From: Pegethrix bostrychoides GSE-TBD4-15B
GTDB taxonomy: Bacteria; Cyanobacteriota; Cyanobacteriia; Elainellales; Elainellaceae
Length of the DNA stretch: 64,000 nucleotides
Assembly: GCA_019359155.1 (NCBI GenBank)
Contig: JAHHHV010000091.1
Span: 62,001-126,000 of the forward strand
Direction: 5' to 3'
A model generated the notes under the pieces. The model did no database searches. It worked only from the letters and a program-made list of their open reading frames with translations, and had not been told where the DNA came from. Positions 42,204-51,493 of this stretch are shown here, one piece after another; positions within the stretch are counted from its first letter, which is position 1; every line of letters starts with the position of its first letter. The position numbers and the translations under genes were made by a program.

Positions 42204-43322
42204 CTACTCTAACCGATGCCGGGTCGTCTGAACCTGCGCTAGCCACTGCCGCAGATCGCGATCGCGCCAACGCGGCTTGTCGGCAGCTACCGCATTCAGC
42301 CAGTCCAGCTCGCTGGCCGGATATCCCTGCTGAACCCAGGCCTCGATCACAGCCTGCGGGGAGAGCGGAGCCAAGCCAAGCCCCAGCGCCTGCTGCAAGC
42401 GCATCTGCTCAGCCCTGCCAATTGTCTGCACCACAAAGTCACTGGAGTTGGCCTTTTGCAGCACTTCAGCCATTGCATCGATATAAGCCTGACTGTTGTT
42501 GCGGTTGGGTAAGGGTAAGGGCTGTGGTCGCCCGATGCGTCGCTGTCCCCAGATTGACAGCAGCACCAGTACGATTGCCTGCACGGCGAGCAGCAGCAGC
42601 GGCGTTTTAGCTAAATATTCCGGCAGGTTCTCGGTAGCTTTTTGGGAAGCCTTGGAGTCGCGGTAGCCATGCAGAAACTCGTCGATATAGATCGGCTGAT
42701 CTGCTTTCGTGACGAGCTGCGTCAACAGCTTGAAGTTGCCCGGTGCGTCCTGATAGGCATTTGCGGCCAGGTGCGGGGTAGCCACATAGATAATTTCGCC
42801 CTGCCCCAGCGTTTCGCGCCAGATCGCTGCCCCAAACTGATCGGCCAGAATCGCGCTAGAGGTCTGCTTACGGCGGCTGGTGGCAAGTTTGACGGCTCCC
42901 ACCGGACTCTCCAGCGCCGACTCAAATGGCGCTTTGGTCACGGCAGGTCTTGCGCCCAGTAGCAGCAGCCGATTGCCCAGCTCGATCCAGCTCTGGTTGA
43001 TGTCGCTGGTTCTGCCACGCGGGTCAACACGCAGCAGCGTGATCGGCTTTTCAAAGAGGTTCTGAGCCGCGATCTGCTGGACGGGGGGAAATTCCTGCGG
43101 GGTTTCCAGATCTGGCCAGAGATCGGAGACTGGCCGCTGCCAGCGCTGAACCGGCAGTTTTTGCTTCTGCGCCTCGGCGTACCAGGCTCCGTAGCCATCT
43201 GGGGCGCGGCTGTAGGTGGAGCCAGCCAGTTGGCTCGACTGCGGTGCGGCCCAGATTGTGAGCAGCAGCAGCGCTACGACAGCCCAGCTACCTAACCAGA
43301 GCCAGCGGTTGTTCAGGTTCAT
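42204..43322 (-). CDS. DUF4350 membrane protein
   Basis: This 372-residue protein starts at ATG 43322, which overlaps the DUF4129 stop by four bases (ATGA), so translation is probably coupled. The N-terminal helix (about 7-25, LWLGSWAVVALLLLTIW) precedes a DUF4350 domain (SRAPDGYGAWYAEAQKQKLPVQRW, TLLRVDPRGR). Near residue 240 there is a second helix (LLLLAVQAIVLVLLSIWGQRR), then a cytoplasmic tail. It lies in the moxR operon and probably acts with the ATPase. Biochemical activity unknown. Confidence 0.85.
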   Translation of the reverse strand: MNLNNRWLWLGSWAVVALLLLTIWAAPQSSQLAGSTYSRAPDGYGAWYAEAQKQKLPVQRWQRPVSDLWPDLETPQEFPPVQQIAAQNLFEKPITLLRVDPRGRTSDINQSWIELGNRLLLLGARPAVTKAPFESALESPVGAVKLATSRRKQTSSAILADQFGAAIWRETLGQGEIIYVATPHLAANAYQDAPGNFKLLTQLVTKADQPIYIDEFLHGYRDSKASQKATENLPEYLAKTPLLLLAVQAIVLVLLSIWGQRRIGRPQPLPLPNRNNSQAYIDAMAEVLQKANSSDFVVQTIGRAEQMRLQQALGLGLAPLSPQAVIEAWVQQGYPASELDWLNAVAADKPRWRDRDLRQWLAQVQTTRHRLE

Positions 43323-43936
43323 GCTGAAGTTCCTGGAGCCTGGAGTTCAGCCTGGGGTTTAGCCTGCGGTTCTAACGTTTGGTAGGCCTGCCAGCATTCG
43401 GCATAGAGTTCGGCAGAGGCAGCAAAGCGATCAAAATAGAGGCGTTCGTGGGTTTGGATCAACATCTGGTAGGGCTGCGGCAGAGACAGCTGACGCAGCA
43501 GCGCTAAATATTCGCCATCGGTGCGGCTAGACTGTGGGGCAATCAGGTCTTGTTCGCTCAGCTTTTGCAGGGCTGCCAAATAGAGGGCTCGACAGGCAGC
43601 AGCATAGTCACCCTGCGCTTGAGCGAGCTGGGCTTGTCGTAACCAGTTGGTGGCGCTGCGGCTCGGTTCGGGGCGGCTGAGACGTGGGGAACGCAGGCTC
43701 TCCCAGAACGGTCGGAGAATCTGATAGAGCTGCCAGATTAGCCAGCCCGCCAGACTCAGCGTCAGCAGCCAGAAAATTGCCTCCAACAGCCAGATTGGCA
43801 GCTGCGGAGACGGCTCAGGAGCCGAGGAGCCGCCGCGCGCAAACAGCCGCTCTAGTCCTTCTTGCGCCCACTGCCCCAGCTTCTGAAGCTGCCAGCCGAA
43901 GCTGTTTTTTGCAAATTCCTCTGCCGCCAAGCTCAT
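43319..43936 (-). CDS. DUF4129 membrane protein
   Basis: I prefer the ATG at 43936 (MSLAAEEFAKNSFGW); the open frame extends to 43963. A transmembrane helix (about 55-80, LLEAIFWLLTLSLAGWLIWQLYQIL) is followed by a DUF4129 domain (SATNWLRQAQLAQAQGDYAAACRALYLAALQKLSEQDLI, then GEYLALLRQLSLPQPY). It is the first gene of a three-gene run DUF4129-DUF4350-moxR, and its last bases overlap the next start. DUF4129 is also found at the C-terminus of transglutaminase-like proteins; a transglutaminase is not adjacent here. Confidence 0.83.
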   Translation of the reverse strand: MSLAAEEFAKNSFGWQLQKLGQWAQEGLERLFARGGSSAPEPSPQLPIWLLEAIFWLLTLSLAGWLIWQLYQILRPFWESLRSPRLSRPEPSRSATNWLRQAQLAQAQGDYAAACRALYLAALQKLSEQDLIAPQSSRTDGEYLALLRQLSLPQPYQMLIQTHERLYFDRFAASAELYAECWQAYQTLEPQAKPQAELQAPGTSA

Positions 43937-43993
43937 CTCCCTCAGCCAAAACCTATTAGCCAAGACCCATTAGCCAAAGCCCATCAGCCGCCG

Positions 43994-44644
43994 CTAAGCC
44001 ATGCTGTTTTCGATTGCCCAGCGAGCCAGCTCTGTGCGATTATGCAGTCCGGTTTTGCCCAGCATATTGCTAACGTGGCTTTCAATCGTGCGCTGGCTGA
44101 CGTTTAGCTCCTCGGCAATTTCGCGGTTGGCCATACCGCGCGCCACAAACTGCACTACCCGCAACTCGGTTGGCGTTAGCTCCACGTCAAACGGCACCTG
44201 GATTTTGGGCGAAGACTCGTTGTTTTTGTCCTGCCGCTGGATCAAGCGCGAAGCCTGCTTCAGCGAGGACTCCACCTGCGCCACCAGCTCCTCCGGCTCA
44301 AACGGCTTTACCATATAGACATCTGCCCCGGTGTTCAGCCCCTTCACCCGATCCTGGCTCTGGCCTTTAGCAGAGAGAAACAGCACCGGAATCCAGCTCG
44401 TGCGCGGATTTTTGCGAACGTTTTCGACCAGCGAATAACCATCCATCTGCGGCATCATCACGTCGCAAATGATCATGTCAGGAATATCTTTCTCCAAGAC
44501 ATCTAGCGCTTCCTGCCCGTTTTCGGCAGTTATCACTTCGTAGCCGCGAAACTCTAGATAGTCTTTAACTAATAAGATTAAATTTGGATCGTCATCAATC
44601 AGCAATAGCCGCTTGTGCTCGCCTACGCTCGTTTCCTTGCTCAT
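43994..44644 (-). CDS. Response regulator with LuxR/NarL-type HTH
   Basis: The receiver domain (12-125) has the acidic pocket (LLIDDDPN), phospho-acceptor D61 (MIICDVMMPQMDG), a conserved LSAKGQ and K in VYMVKPFEPEEL. The LuxR-type HTH is at about 155-216 (LTPTELRVVQFVARGMANREIAEELNVSQRTIESHVSNMLGKTG). It is likely a transcription factor phosphorylated by an unlinked kinase. It resembles the Rre1/Ycf29 type of cyanobacterial regulators; I cannot confirm the ortholog. It is separated from DUF4129 by about 58 bp on the same strand, so co-transcription is possible. ATG 44644. Confidence 0.9.
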   Translation of the reverse strand: MSKETSVGEHKRLLLIDDDPNLILLVKDYLEFRGYEVITAENGQEALDVLEKDIPDMIICDVMMPQMDGYSLVENVRKNPRTSWIPVLFLSAKGQSQDRVKGLNTGADVYMVKPFEPEELVAQVESSLKQASRLIQRQDKNNESSPKIQVPFDVELTPTELRVVQFVARGMANREIAEELNVSQRTIESHVSNMLGKTGLHNRTELARWAIENSMA

Positions 44645-44938
44645 GCTTTATTACTCGCCGTATTCAGAGTCAATCGCAGAAACCGCCCGTCATCACATCC
44701 AGTCATTCTACATAATGTCTAAAATACTGAGACGCTTTGCTGCTTAAATTTGGGCTAAAGAACATGACTCTAACACCAGCAAAAAAGCGCTGGAAAATCA
44801 GATCAATCAGCTATACAAGCCGCAGATTTTGCTTTAAATCACGCATCTCCACATACCGCGACATTGTATATTGCTTTTCCGGCAATCGGGTAGTGGTTAC
44901 TGAATCTCCTAAATTAATGCTTGATTCATGCTTGACGC
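44645..44938. other. Intergenic gap with no gene
   Basis: This 294-bp AT-rich gap upstream of the response regulator holds a long plus-strand frame with no recognisable features. A CCAGC-GCTGG pairing around 44777-44794 is flanked by a run of A, which might act as a weak terminator on the minus strand for the 2Fe-2S gene. Evidence is thin. Confidence 0.35.
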
Positions 44939-45361
44939 TCAGCCTGGATCCGATTCTGGCAGCAGCGGCAGCGGATGTGTCAAAAACGCATAGTCTTCAA
45001 CCACCTGATTTTGAAGCAAATGCTCCTGGATAATTCGCTCGATTACCGCTGGGGTGACGTGACGATACCAGACTCCATCTGGATAGACTACGAGGATTGG
45101 CCCCTGCTGACAGACGCGCAGGCAATTGGCCTTGGTGCGAAAAACGCAGGTGGGGCACTCTGCTGTCGGTTGATCGAGCTTGAGCTGCTTGAGGCGCTGT
45201 TTTAGGTAGTCCCAGGCTTCGAGGCTGGCAACTTTGTCGCAGCATTTGGGGTTGGTCTGGTCGGCGCAGATGAAGAGATGGCGCTGGATTTGCGCCAAGC
45301 CTAGAGATTTGACCGAGGCTTGCAGGGATTCTAGTGAACTATCGGGTGCAGCATCGGGCAT
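44939..45361 (-). CDS. Thioredoxin-like [2Fe-2S] ferredoxin domain protein
   Basis: I set the start at ATG 45361 ([13 protein letters not shown]), since longer frames run into the end of tgt. The family signature is visible: [14 protein letters not shown] with paired cysteines, then [35 protein letters not shown], including the two C-terminal cysteines (C-L-R-V-C). These proteins bind a 2Fe-2S cluster and may shuttle electrons. The partner is unknown. It is immediately downstream of tgt on the same strand, about 40 bp. Confidence 0.88.
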   Translation of the reverse strand: MPDAAPDSSLESLQASVKSLGLAQIQRHLFICADQTNPKCCDKVASLEAWDYLKQRLKQLKLDQPTAECPTCVFRTKANCLRVCQQGPILVVYPDGVWYRHVTPAVIERIIQEHLLQNQVVEDYAFLTHPLPLLPESDPG

Positions 45362-45401
45362 CGGTAGCGGCAGGGTTAGGTTTAATTTCAGGACTGCCCA
45401 A

Positions 45402-46538
<1,137 letters not shown>

Positions 46539-46594
46539 TTATCCTCCAAACTGTAGCAAACTGTCGCGCAAGCCCTTCACCCTAGAACGGCAGC

Positions 46595-47077
46595 TTAAAA
46601 CGAAAAGTTCTCGTCGTCATCCAGCCGCATATCCCAGCTGGCCGACAGCACCTCAGCCACGACGGCTTCGAGGGCGGCAGTATTCAAGCTGCGATTGCGC
46701 TGTTCTTGAAGCGGATTGGAGAGCGGTACAATTCGCAGACGCTGATGCTCCTGGATCAGATCAAAGCAGGGCTGCTGATCGGGCAGACGATCAAGCTTTA
46801 AATAGTCAAAGCTGCATACGTTTATATAGAGGGCATGGTTGGCGACTAGAGTTGATCGCTGCGGATCTGAAAAGACTTCCAGTACAAAACCCTCTGCTTC
46901 GGGCAGCAAAGCGGTTTCGGGCAGCAAAGCGGCTGGCTCGATCCGGCTGTAGCAGTAACGCACCCGCCCCAAATCAGAAAGAATTCGCAGCATGTCCTGC
47001 TTATTGATCACAGTCCCAACATCTACAATGCAGGGCGCAGGCAGCTTGCTGTCATTTGACGAATAATCGTAGCTCAT
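46595..47077 (-). CDS. Conserved-looking protein, unknown function
   Basis: This 160-residue protein starts at ATG 47077 (MSYDYSSNDSKLPAPCIVDVGTV); a TTG lies two codons upstream. The chain is strand-rich: RVRYCYSRIEPAALLPE, GFVLEVFSDPQRSTLVANHALYINVCSFDYLKLD. It ends in an acidic helix (DMRLDDDENFSF). An 18-bp tandem duplication at 46897-46932 doubles LLPE-A-type residues in frame. I do not recognise a family. There is no membrane segment. It is downstream of a divergent gap that contains a small RNA candidate. Confidence 0.6.
   Translation of the reverse strand: MSYDYSSNDSKLPAPCIVDVGTVINKQDMLRILSDLGRVRYCYSRIEPAALLPETALLPEAEGFVLEVFSDPQRSTLVANHALYINVCSFDYLKLDRLPDQQPCFDLIQEHQRLRIVPLSNPLQEQRNRSLNTAALEAVVAEVLSASWDMRLDDDENFSF
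46897..46932 (-). repeat. In-frame tandem duplication, 18 bp x 2
   Basis: An 18-bp unit ending CGGGCAGCAAAGCGG occurs twice with one mismatch inside the preceding CDS and encodes ALLPET followed by ALLPEA. Confidence 0.88.
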
Positions 47078-47342
47078 AGACAAAATGCCTTGGTCGGAAC
47101 GCTGACCCTAGATTGACCGACTCGCTAATCTATAAATTCACAGGATTGAGGAAACTTGAGGACGGATAAGTTTGCCAGTTTAGAACGAATACCAGTTTAG
47201 AACCAATACCATGCATCTAAATTGAGGGTCTGTAAGACACTAGACTAACCTGGAAATTTCCAGAATCCCTTGGCTCAGATCACCGAAAAAAATAACTAGA
47301 AAAATAGCTGGGAAAATTAGTTTTCGTTCGTTGTGAATGCGG

Positions 47343-47348
47343 TATAAT
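47343..47348 (+). promoter_or_regulatory. Consensus -10 box of the candidate RNA
   Basis: TATAAT is a perfect -10 hexamer. TTTTCG at 47321-47326 is at best a weak -35. Transcription would start near 47355. Confidence 0.5.
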
Positions 47349-47354
47349 CTGGCC

Positions 47355-47472
47355 TCTATGCACGGTGATCAGAGAGCTTATTCAAAACAGTCGCTTCATC
47401 AGGTTGGGTTCACCCTTAATTATTGCTGCAACTGGGTTCTGTAAATTCAGCCAGAGCGCTGAACCTTTTTTT
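47355..47472 (+). ncRNA. Candidate small RNA or leader upstream of cobS, about 118 nt
   Basis: After the TATAAT box comes a non-coding stretch with a GGGT/ACCC hairpin (around 47405-47415) and other short complementarities. It ends in TTCAGC (47446-47451), a 6-nt loop, GCTGAA (47458-47463), CC and seven T (47466-47472). The next gene, cobS, starts 60 nt later, so the RNA is either a small RNA in its own right or an attenuated leader of cobS. It lacks a convincing B12 box, so I do not call it a cobalamin riboswitch. Confidence 0.5.
47446..47472 (+). terminator. Intrinsic terminator before cobS
   Basis: A 6-bp stem (TTCAGC/GCTGAA) with a 6-nt loop is followed by CC and seven T. It stands upstream of cobS rather than after a recognised gene. 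Confidence 0.7.
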
Positions 47473-47531
47473 GTGAATCAGTGGTAGTTTCCCGCTGAGT
47501 ATTTCAGCCCCTATTATCGCCGAGGTATCAG

Positions 47532-48284
47532 GTGGGCTTCACGTCTTTTTTCGCCGCAATTGCCTTTTACAGTCGGCTACCGGTGCCAGCTCGTTGGGCA
47601 CTTCAGTTTGAGCGGGTGGCTTGCTTTGCACCGCTGGTTGGTATTTTGCTGGGCAGCGGCTTGGGCGGCTTAGACTGGGGCTTGGCAAGTTTAGGAATGC
47701 CAGTGCTGTCGCGCAGTGCGGTGCTGGTGGCAGTCTGGCTAGGCGTGACGGGTGGGCTACATCTAGATGGCGCGATAGATGCAGCTGACGGGCTGGCTGT
47801 GCCCGATGCGAGCCGTCGCCTCACCGTGATGGCCGAAAGTACGGTGGGCGCATTTGGCGTGATGTCGGGGGCGCTGCTGCTGCTGCTCAAGGCGGCGGCG
47901 CTGAGCGACTTGGCAGACTGGCGCTGGCTGGGACTGAGCTTGGCGGCGGGCTGGGGGCGCTGGGGGCAGCAGGTGGCGATTGCCCAGTATCCCTATCTCA
48001 AGCCGATGGGCAAAGGCGCATTTCACAAGGCGGCAATCCCTCAGCTTTGGCAGACGCTGCCGTCGCTGCTGCTGCTGCTGGGGCTGAGCGCCTTGCCGTT
48101 GGGGTTGCAGCAACCAGCCTGGGGACTGATTGGCGCTCCGATTGCCTACGGAATTGCGGCCTGGTTTGGCGCTCAGTTCGGCGGACATACGGGCGATACC
48201 TACGGCGCGGTGGTGGAATGGACAGAAGCGCTGTTTCTGCTGATGATGGTGGCGTTGCAGGGATGGGATTTAACAGCCCTGTGA
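47532..48284 (+). CDS. cobS: Adenosylcobinamide-GDP ribazoletransferase (cobalamin synthase)
   Basis: CobS joins adenosylcobinamide-GDP to alpha-ribazole in the last steps of cobalamin synthesis. It is an integral membrane enzyme. The 250-residue chain starts at GTG 47532 with GAGG upstream. The family blocks are FAAIAFYSRLPVPARW, GVTGGLHLDGAIDAADGLA, RRLTVMAESTVGAFGVMSG and GGHTGDTYGAVVEW. About six hydrophobic helices are visible. It is followed by the double-PTPS gene after 61 bp on the same strand. Confidence 0.95.
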   Translation: MGFTSFFAAIAFYSRLPVPARWALQFERVACFAPLVGILLGSGLGGLDWGLASLGMPVLSRSAVLVAVWLGVTGGLHLDGAIDAADGLAVPDASRRLTVMAESTVGAFGVMSGALLLLLKAAALSDLADWRWLGLSLAAGWGRWGQQVAIAQYPYLKPMGKGAFHKAAIPQLWQTLPSLLLLLGLSALPLGLQQPAWGLIGAPIAYGIAAWFGAQFGGHTGDTYGAVVEWTEALFLLMMVALQGWDLTAL

Positions 48285-48345
48285 GCTAGTCTGGCTGCTA
48301 TGCTAGAGATTCACGGAACTTAACAAACAGCATTTTAGTGTTTCT

Positions 48346-49212
48346 ATGAAGTGCATTATCAACCGTCGGGCGCAGTTCTCGGCGAGTCATCGATACTGGT
48401 TGCCGGAGCTGAGCGCCGCCGATAACTTGGCGCAGTTTGGTCTCTGTACGCGCTCTCCCGGTCACGGGCACAACTACGTGCTGTATGTGGCAATGGCGGG
48501 TGAGCTAGATGAATACGGCATGGTGCTCAACCTGTCAGACGTGAAGCAGGTGATCAAGCAAGAGGTGACGAGCCAGCTGGATTTCTCCTATCTCAACGAA
48601 GCTTGGGACGAGTTTCGCCAGACGCTTCCCACCACCGAAAATATGGCGCGGGTGATCTGGCAGCGGTTGTCGCCGCACCTGCCGCTGGTAAATATTCAGC
48701 TTTTTGAACATCCAGAACTTTGGGCCGACTACGAGGGAAATGGCATGGAAGCTTATCTGACTATCAGCACACACTTTAGCGCCGCGCATCGACTGGCTCG
48801 CCCCGACCTGTCGTTTGAGCAGAATTCCGAGATCTATGGCAAATGCGCCCGCGAGCATGGGCATGGCCATAACTATCACCTGGACGTGACGATCAAGGGT
48901 GAAATTGACCCACGCACCGGCATGATCGCTGACTTGGTGGCCTTCCAAAAAGCCGTAGATAAATGGGTGGTTGAACCCATGGATCACAGCTTCCTCAACA
49001 AAGATCTCCCCTACTTTGCCGAGGTTGTGCCGACTGCCGAAAACATCGCTGTGCATATCCGCGACCTGCTGCAACAGCCAATCCGCGAGATTGGAGCGCA
49101 GCTTCATAAGATCAAGCTGATCGAAAGCCCGAACAACTCCTGCGAGGTCTACTGCACAAGCGAGTCAGCCAATAGCTTGACGCAGGCTGATCGAGTGCTG
49201 GTGCAGGCATAA
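48346..49212 (+). CDS. Tandem-domain 6-pyruvoyl/6-carboxytetrahydropterin synthase
   Basis: Two PTPS/QueD domains are fused in one 288-residue chain. Domain 1 (1-125) has zinc-site H15 (SASHRYW), C34 (LCTRSPGHGHNY) and H40/H42. Domain 2 (135-275) has H148 (SAAHRL), catalytic-type C167 (KCAREHGHGHNY) and H173/H175. Both halves keep zinc histidines and a cysteine, so both could be active. Enzymes of this family make 6-carboxytetrahydropterin (queuosine path) or tetrahydropterins. Single-domain QueD is about 120-140 residues. The gene lies between cobS and the photolyase, 14 bp before the latter. ATG 48346. Confidence 0.88.
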   Translation: MKCIINRRAQFSASHRYWLPELSAADNLAQFGLCTRSPGHGHNYVLYVAMAGELDEYGMVLNLSDVKQVIKQEVTSQLDFSYLNEAWDEFRQTLPTTENMARVIWQRLSPHLPLVNIQLFEHPELWADYEGNGMEAYLTISTHFSAAHRLARPDLSFEQNSEIYGKCAREHGHGHNYHLDVTIKGEIDPRTGMIADLVAFQKAVDKWVVEPMDHSFLNKDLPYFAEVVPTAENIAVHIRDLLQQPIREIGAQLHKIKLIESPNNSCEVYCTSESANSLTQADRVLVQA

Positions 49213-49226
49213 CTGCATCGAGCGGC

Positions 49227-50900
49227 ATGAGCACGATTGTCTGGTTTCGGCGAGATTTACGCATTTCCGATCACGCGCCGCTTGACCGGGCGGCAATGCG
49301 GGGCGCAGTGATTCCGGTGTTTATTCTGGATCGAGCGCTGCTGCACCATCCCGAAACGGCGACAGCTCGCGTGACGTTCATGCTCGACTGTCTGCGCAGC
49401 TTGGATCAAGAATTGCGCGAACGGGGCGGCAGGTTAATCCTTCGCGCTGGCGATCCGGTGCAGCTGTTGCCAGAGCTAGTCCGCGAAACTCAGGCTGAAG
49501 GTGTCTATGCCTATCTCGACTACGAGCGGCTCTATGGCCGACTGCGAGATGCGCGAGTGAGTCGGGCTTTGGCCGATCAGTCGATGAAGCTGCGCTGGTT
49601 TGAGCCGACGGGCGGCACGGCAGAGCTGATGGTCTATCCGCGCTACCGCAGTTTCTGGAATGCCCAGATGCGGCAGGCGCTTGTGCCCACTCCTAGCCGC
49701 ATCGAAGTACCGCTAGAACTCCCCAGCGATCCGATTCCCTCGCTAGCCGAGCTGGGTTTGGTGGCCGACGCTAAGCCGATTCCGCCTGCGGGCACAGCCG
49801 CCGCTCGCCAACTGCTGGCTGACTTCTTCGAGCAAAAAGTCGATCGCTACTACTGGGAGCTGTCTTACCCTGGCGCAGAGGCCACAACTGGCATCAGTCC
49901 CCACCTGAAGTTTGGTGCAATTTCCACCCGCGAAGTCGTACAGACTGCCCAAGCCTGGGATCTCAGCCCCAAAGCCGAACGCAGCCGCAAGCAGTTGATT
50001 TCGCGGCTGCGCTGGGGCAGCGGCTTTGCCCAGCGGTTTCGCTATCTGCCACAGTTGGAGCTGCGCTCGCTCTATTCGGTGTTTGACGAGCAGGGCTGGA
50101 ACTTTGACGAATCGCTGTATCAGGCTTGGCAGGCAGGGCAGACGGGCTTCCCAATTGTTGATGCGGCAGCGCGCTGCTTGCAGGCCACGGGCGGCTGGAA
50201 AGGACTCAACTTCCGCTCGCGGGCAATCTACGCTAGTTTCCTCAGCAACCTGCTGGGTATGGACTGGCGGTTTGGGGCGCTGCACTTCATGCGGCATTTG
50301 ATTGACGGCGACTGTCCGATTGATCACTACCAGTGGGCAATGCAGGCAGGCGTGACACACTGCGTTGACAAAAGCTGGACGCGAATCTACAACCCTGAAC
50401 AGGTGGCGGTCGATCGCTGCGATCCAAACGGCGCCTTTATTAAGCGCTGGCTACCGGAGCTAGCCCATCTGCCGCCCTCGCGCTTGGGCGCACCGCCTCG
50501 GCTCAAAAACTACCCCGCCCCAATTCTCGACTACAAGCAGGCAAGGCAGGAGCGGGTGAAGCAGCTGGAAGCCCAGCGGCAGGTGTTTCGGATTCAGGAG
50601 AATATTCTGCCGCATCTGGCGCGCCTGCCTAAGTCACTCGTCCCGTTTGGCAGTGCTCGCTTCAGCAGCCCGACTGGCTGGGCAGAGTTGCCAGATGCCG
50701 AGCTGTTCCCGGCAGCACTCGATTTAGAGGCGCTTGATCTAGAACAGGCGGCATTGCTGCGAACCTGGTTTGTGGCACATCTTGACATCAGGCCGCATCA
50801 GTCAGCACGTCAACCAGCACGGCAGCCCAAATCGCGCCGCAAGACAGGCCAGCTAGACGATCGGTATGTGCAGCTGAGCTTGCTGAGCGAGCGAGGCTAG
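49227..50900 (+). CDS. Deoxyribodipyrimidine photolyase / cryptochrome family protein
   Basis: The 557-residue protein has an N-terminal antenna-binding Rossmann domain (TIVWFRRDLRISDHAPLDRA, GAVIPVFILD, RGGRLILRAGDP) and a C-terminal FAD domain (SPHLKFGAISTREV, LISRLRWGSGFAQRFRY, GQTGFPIVDAAARCLQATG, HYQWAMQAGV and RIYNPEQVAVDRCDPNGAFIKRWLPEL). This is the photolyase/cryptochrome fold that repairs UV dimers or senses blue light; conserved FAD-domain blocks favour photolyase. The last 90 residues are an extra tail (SARFSSPTGWAELPDAE) followed by a basic end. It lies 14 bp after the double-PTPS gene; pterins can serve as antenna cofactors in this family, so a shared pathway is conceivable. Confidence 0.93.
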   Translation: MSTIVWFRRDLRISDHAPLDRAAMRGAVIPVFILDRALLHHPETATARVTFMLDCLRSLDQELRERGGRLILRAGDPVQLLPELVRETQAEGVYAYLDYERLYGRLRDARVSRALADQSMKLRWFEPTGGTAELMVYPRYRSFWNAQMRQALVPTPSRIEVPLELPSDPIPSLAELGLVADAKPIPPAGTAAARQLLADFFEQKVDRYYWELSYPGAEATTGISPHLKFGAISTREVVQTAQAWDLSPKAERSRKQLISRLRWGSGFAQRFRYLPQLELRSLYSVFDEQGWNFDESLYQAWQAGQTGFPIVDAAARCLQATGGWKGLNFRSRAIYASFLSNLLGMDWRFGALHFMRHLIDGDCPIDHYQWAMQAGVTHCVDKSWTRIYNPEQVAVDRCDPNGAFIKRWLPELAHLPPSRLGAPPRLKNYPAPILDYKQARQERVKQLEAQRQVFRIQENILPHLARLPKSLVPFGSARFSSPTGWAELPDAELFPAALDLEALDLEQAALLRTWFVAHLDIRPHQSARQPARQPKSRRKTGQLDDRYVQLSLLSERG

Positions 50901-50936
50901 AGGCGAGCACTTTCAGATTTGGAGTGAGATTTAGAG

Positions 50937-51032
50937 ATGGATATCAATATAAATCTCTCGCTCTACGAAACTGATTTCTATGCCTGGACTCAGACGCAGG
51001 TCAAATTTTGCCTGAGTCAGAATAGGAGCTAA
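50937..51032 (+). pseudogene. Remnant of a DUF29-family gene
   Basis: A 31-codon frame from ATG 50937 reads MDINI-NLSLYETDFYAWTQ and ends at TAA 51030. DUF29 proteins typically open with a LYETDFYAWTQ-like motif and run to about 150 residues, so this is probably a truncated N-terminus. Nothing downstream in the same frame continues it. It is too short for a functional protein as far as I can judge. Confidence 0.6.
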
Positions 51033-51036
51033 CTGT

Positions 51037-51464
51037 GTGGACAAAAAAACTGTGGGAGCCGTTCGAGTCAACACAAAGCTGATTAACGCCATTGATGAAT
51101 CTCTGGTGAGCCGTGGCCTGCTAGCGCCGCATCTGCTGAGACAGTGCGAGGCTAGGGGCTAGTGGATACAGGAGCGCTAACGCTAGTGATTCCGCCGTTG
51201 ATTGTCGCGCAGCTCGGCCTGCGAATTCGAGGGCGACAAATTGCTCAATATGCCAACGGATATCAGGAGGAAGTTGGAGTTACAGAAGCCGTTATTGTCG
51301 AATGTGAAGGTCGACAGACTTCGGTTGAAGCCCTCGTCGTTGGCACTGAAGTTTTGATGGGTCAGGTCGTTTTGGAACTGCTGGATCTGTTGCCCGACTG
51401 CAAAAATCAGCGGCTCATTCCAAATCCAGCCCATCCAGACTATCCGGTGGCGATGATTAAGTAG
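51037..51464 (+). pseudogene. Clan AA (retropepsin-like) aspartic protease gene broken by a frameshift
   Basis: GTG 51037 has AGGAG nine bases upstream. The first frame (VDKKTVGAVRVNTKLINAID then ESLVSRGLLAPHLLRQCEARG) stops at TAG 51160. The second frame begins in-register with homologues at GTG 51162 (VDTGALTLVIPPLIVAQLGLR) and continues to 51464. The D-T-G-A motif is the active-site aspartate triad. The two frames overlap at 51153-51162 as if one base had been lost near 51158-51161, because intact relatives read through this junction. The gene lies beside the DUF29 remnant, which suggests a decaying accessory patch. Confidence 0.72.
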
Positions 51465-51493
51465 CGCAGCTCAAGCATCAAAAAACAAATAGC

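Larger units (their letters stand above)
47078..47531. other. Divergent gap upstream of cobS
   Basis: This 454-bp gap holds a 17-bp tandem pair (CCAGTTTAGAACNAATA, 47175-47208), then a TATAAT promoter box, a folded region and an intrinsic terminator before cobS. The cobS ribosome site GAGG lies at about 47520. No ORF is supported. Confidence 0.7.

Noticed and set aside
44737-45033. A 98-residue plus-strand ORF between two minus-strand genes
   Set aside because: It runs into the 2Fe-2S gene on the other strand, has no start signal, and its composition is not gene-like.
47355-47472. Cobalamin riboswitch before cobS
   Set aside because: Location and the words CAACTGGG and CAGCCAGAGC recall parts of the cobalamin aptamer. 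But no convincing B12 box is present and the RNA is too short for the standard class, so I kept it as an unknown RNA.
51037-51162. Programmed frameshifting in the aspartic-protease gene
   Set aside because: A run of seven A (51043-51049) exists but lies far from the frame change at 51153-51162, and no slippery heptamer is at the break. Simple decay is more likely.
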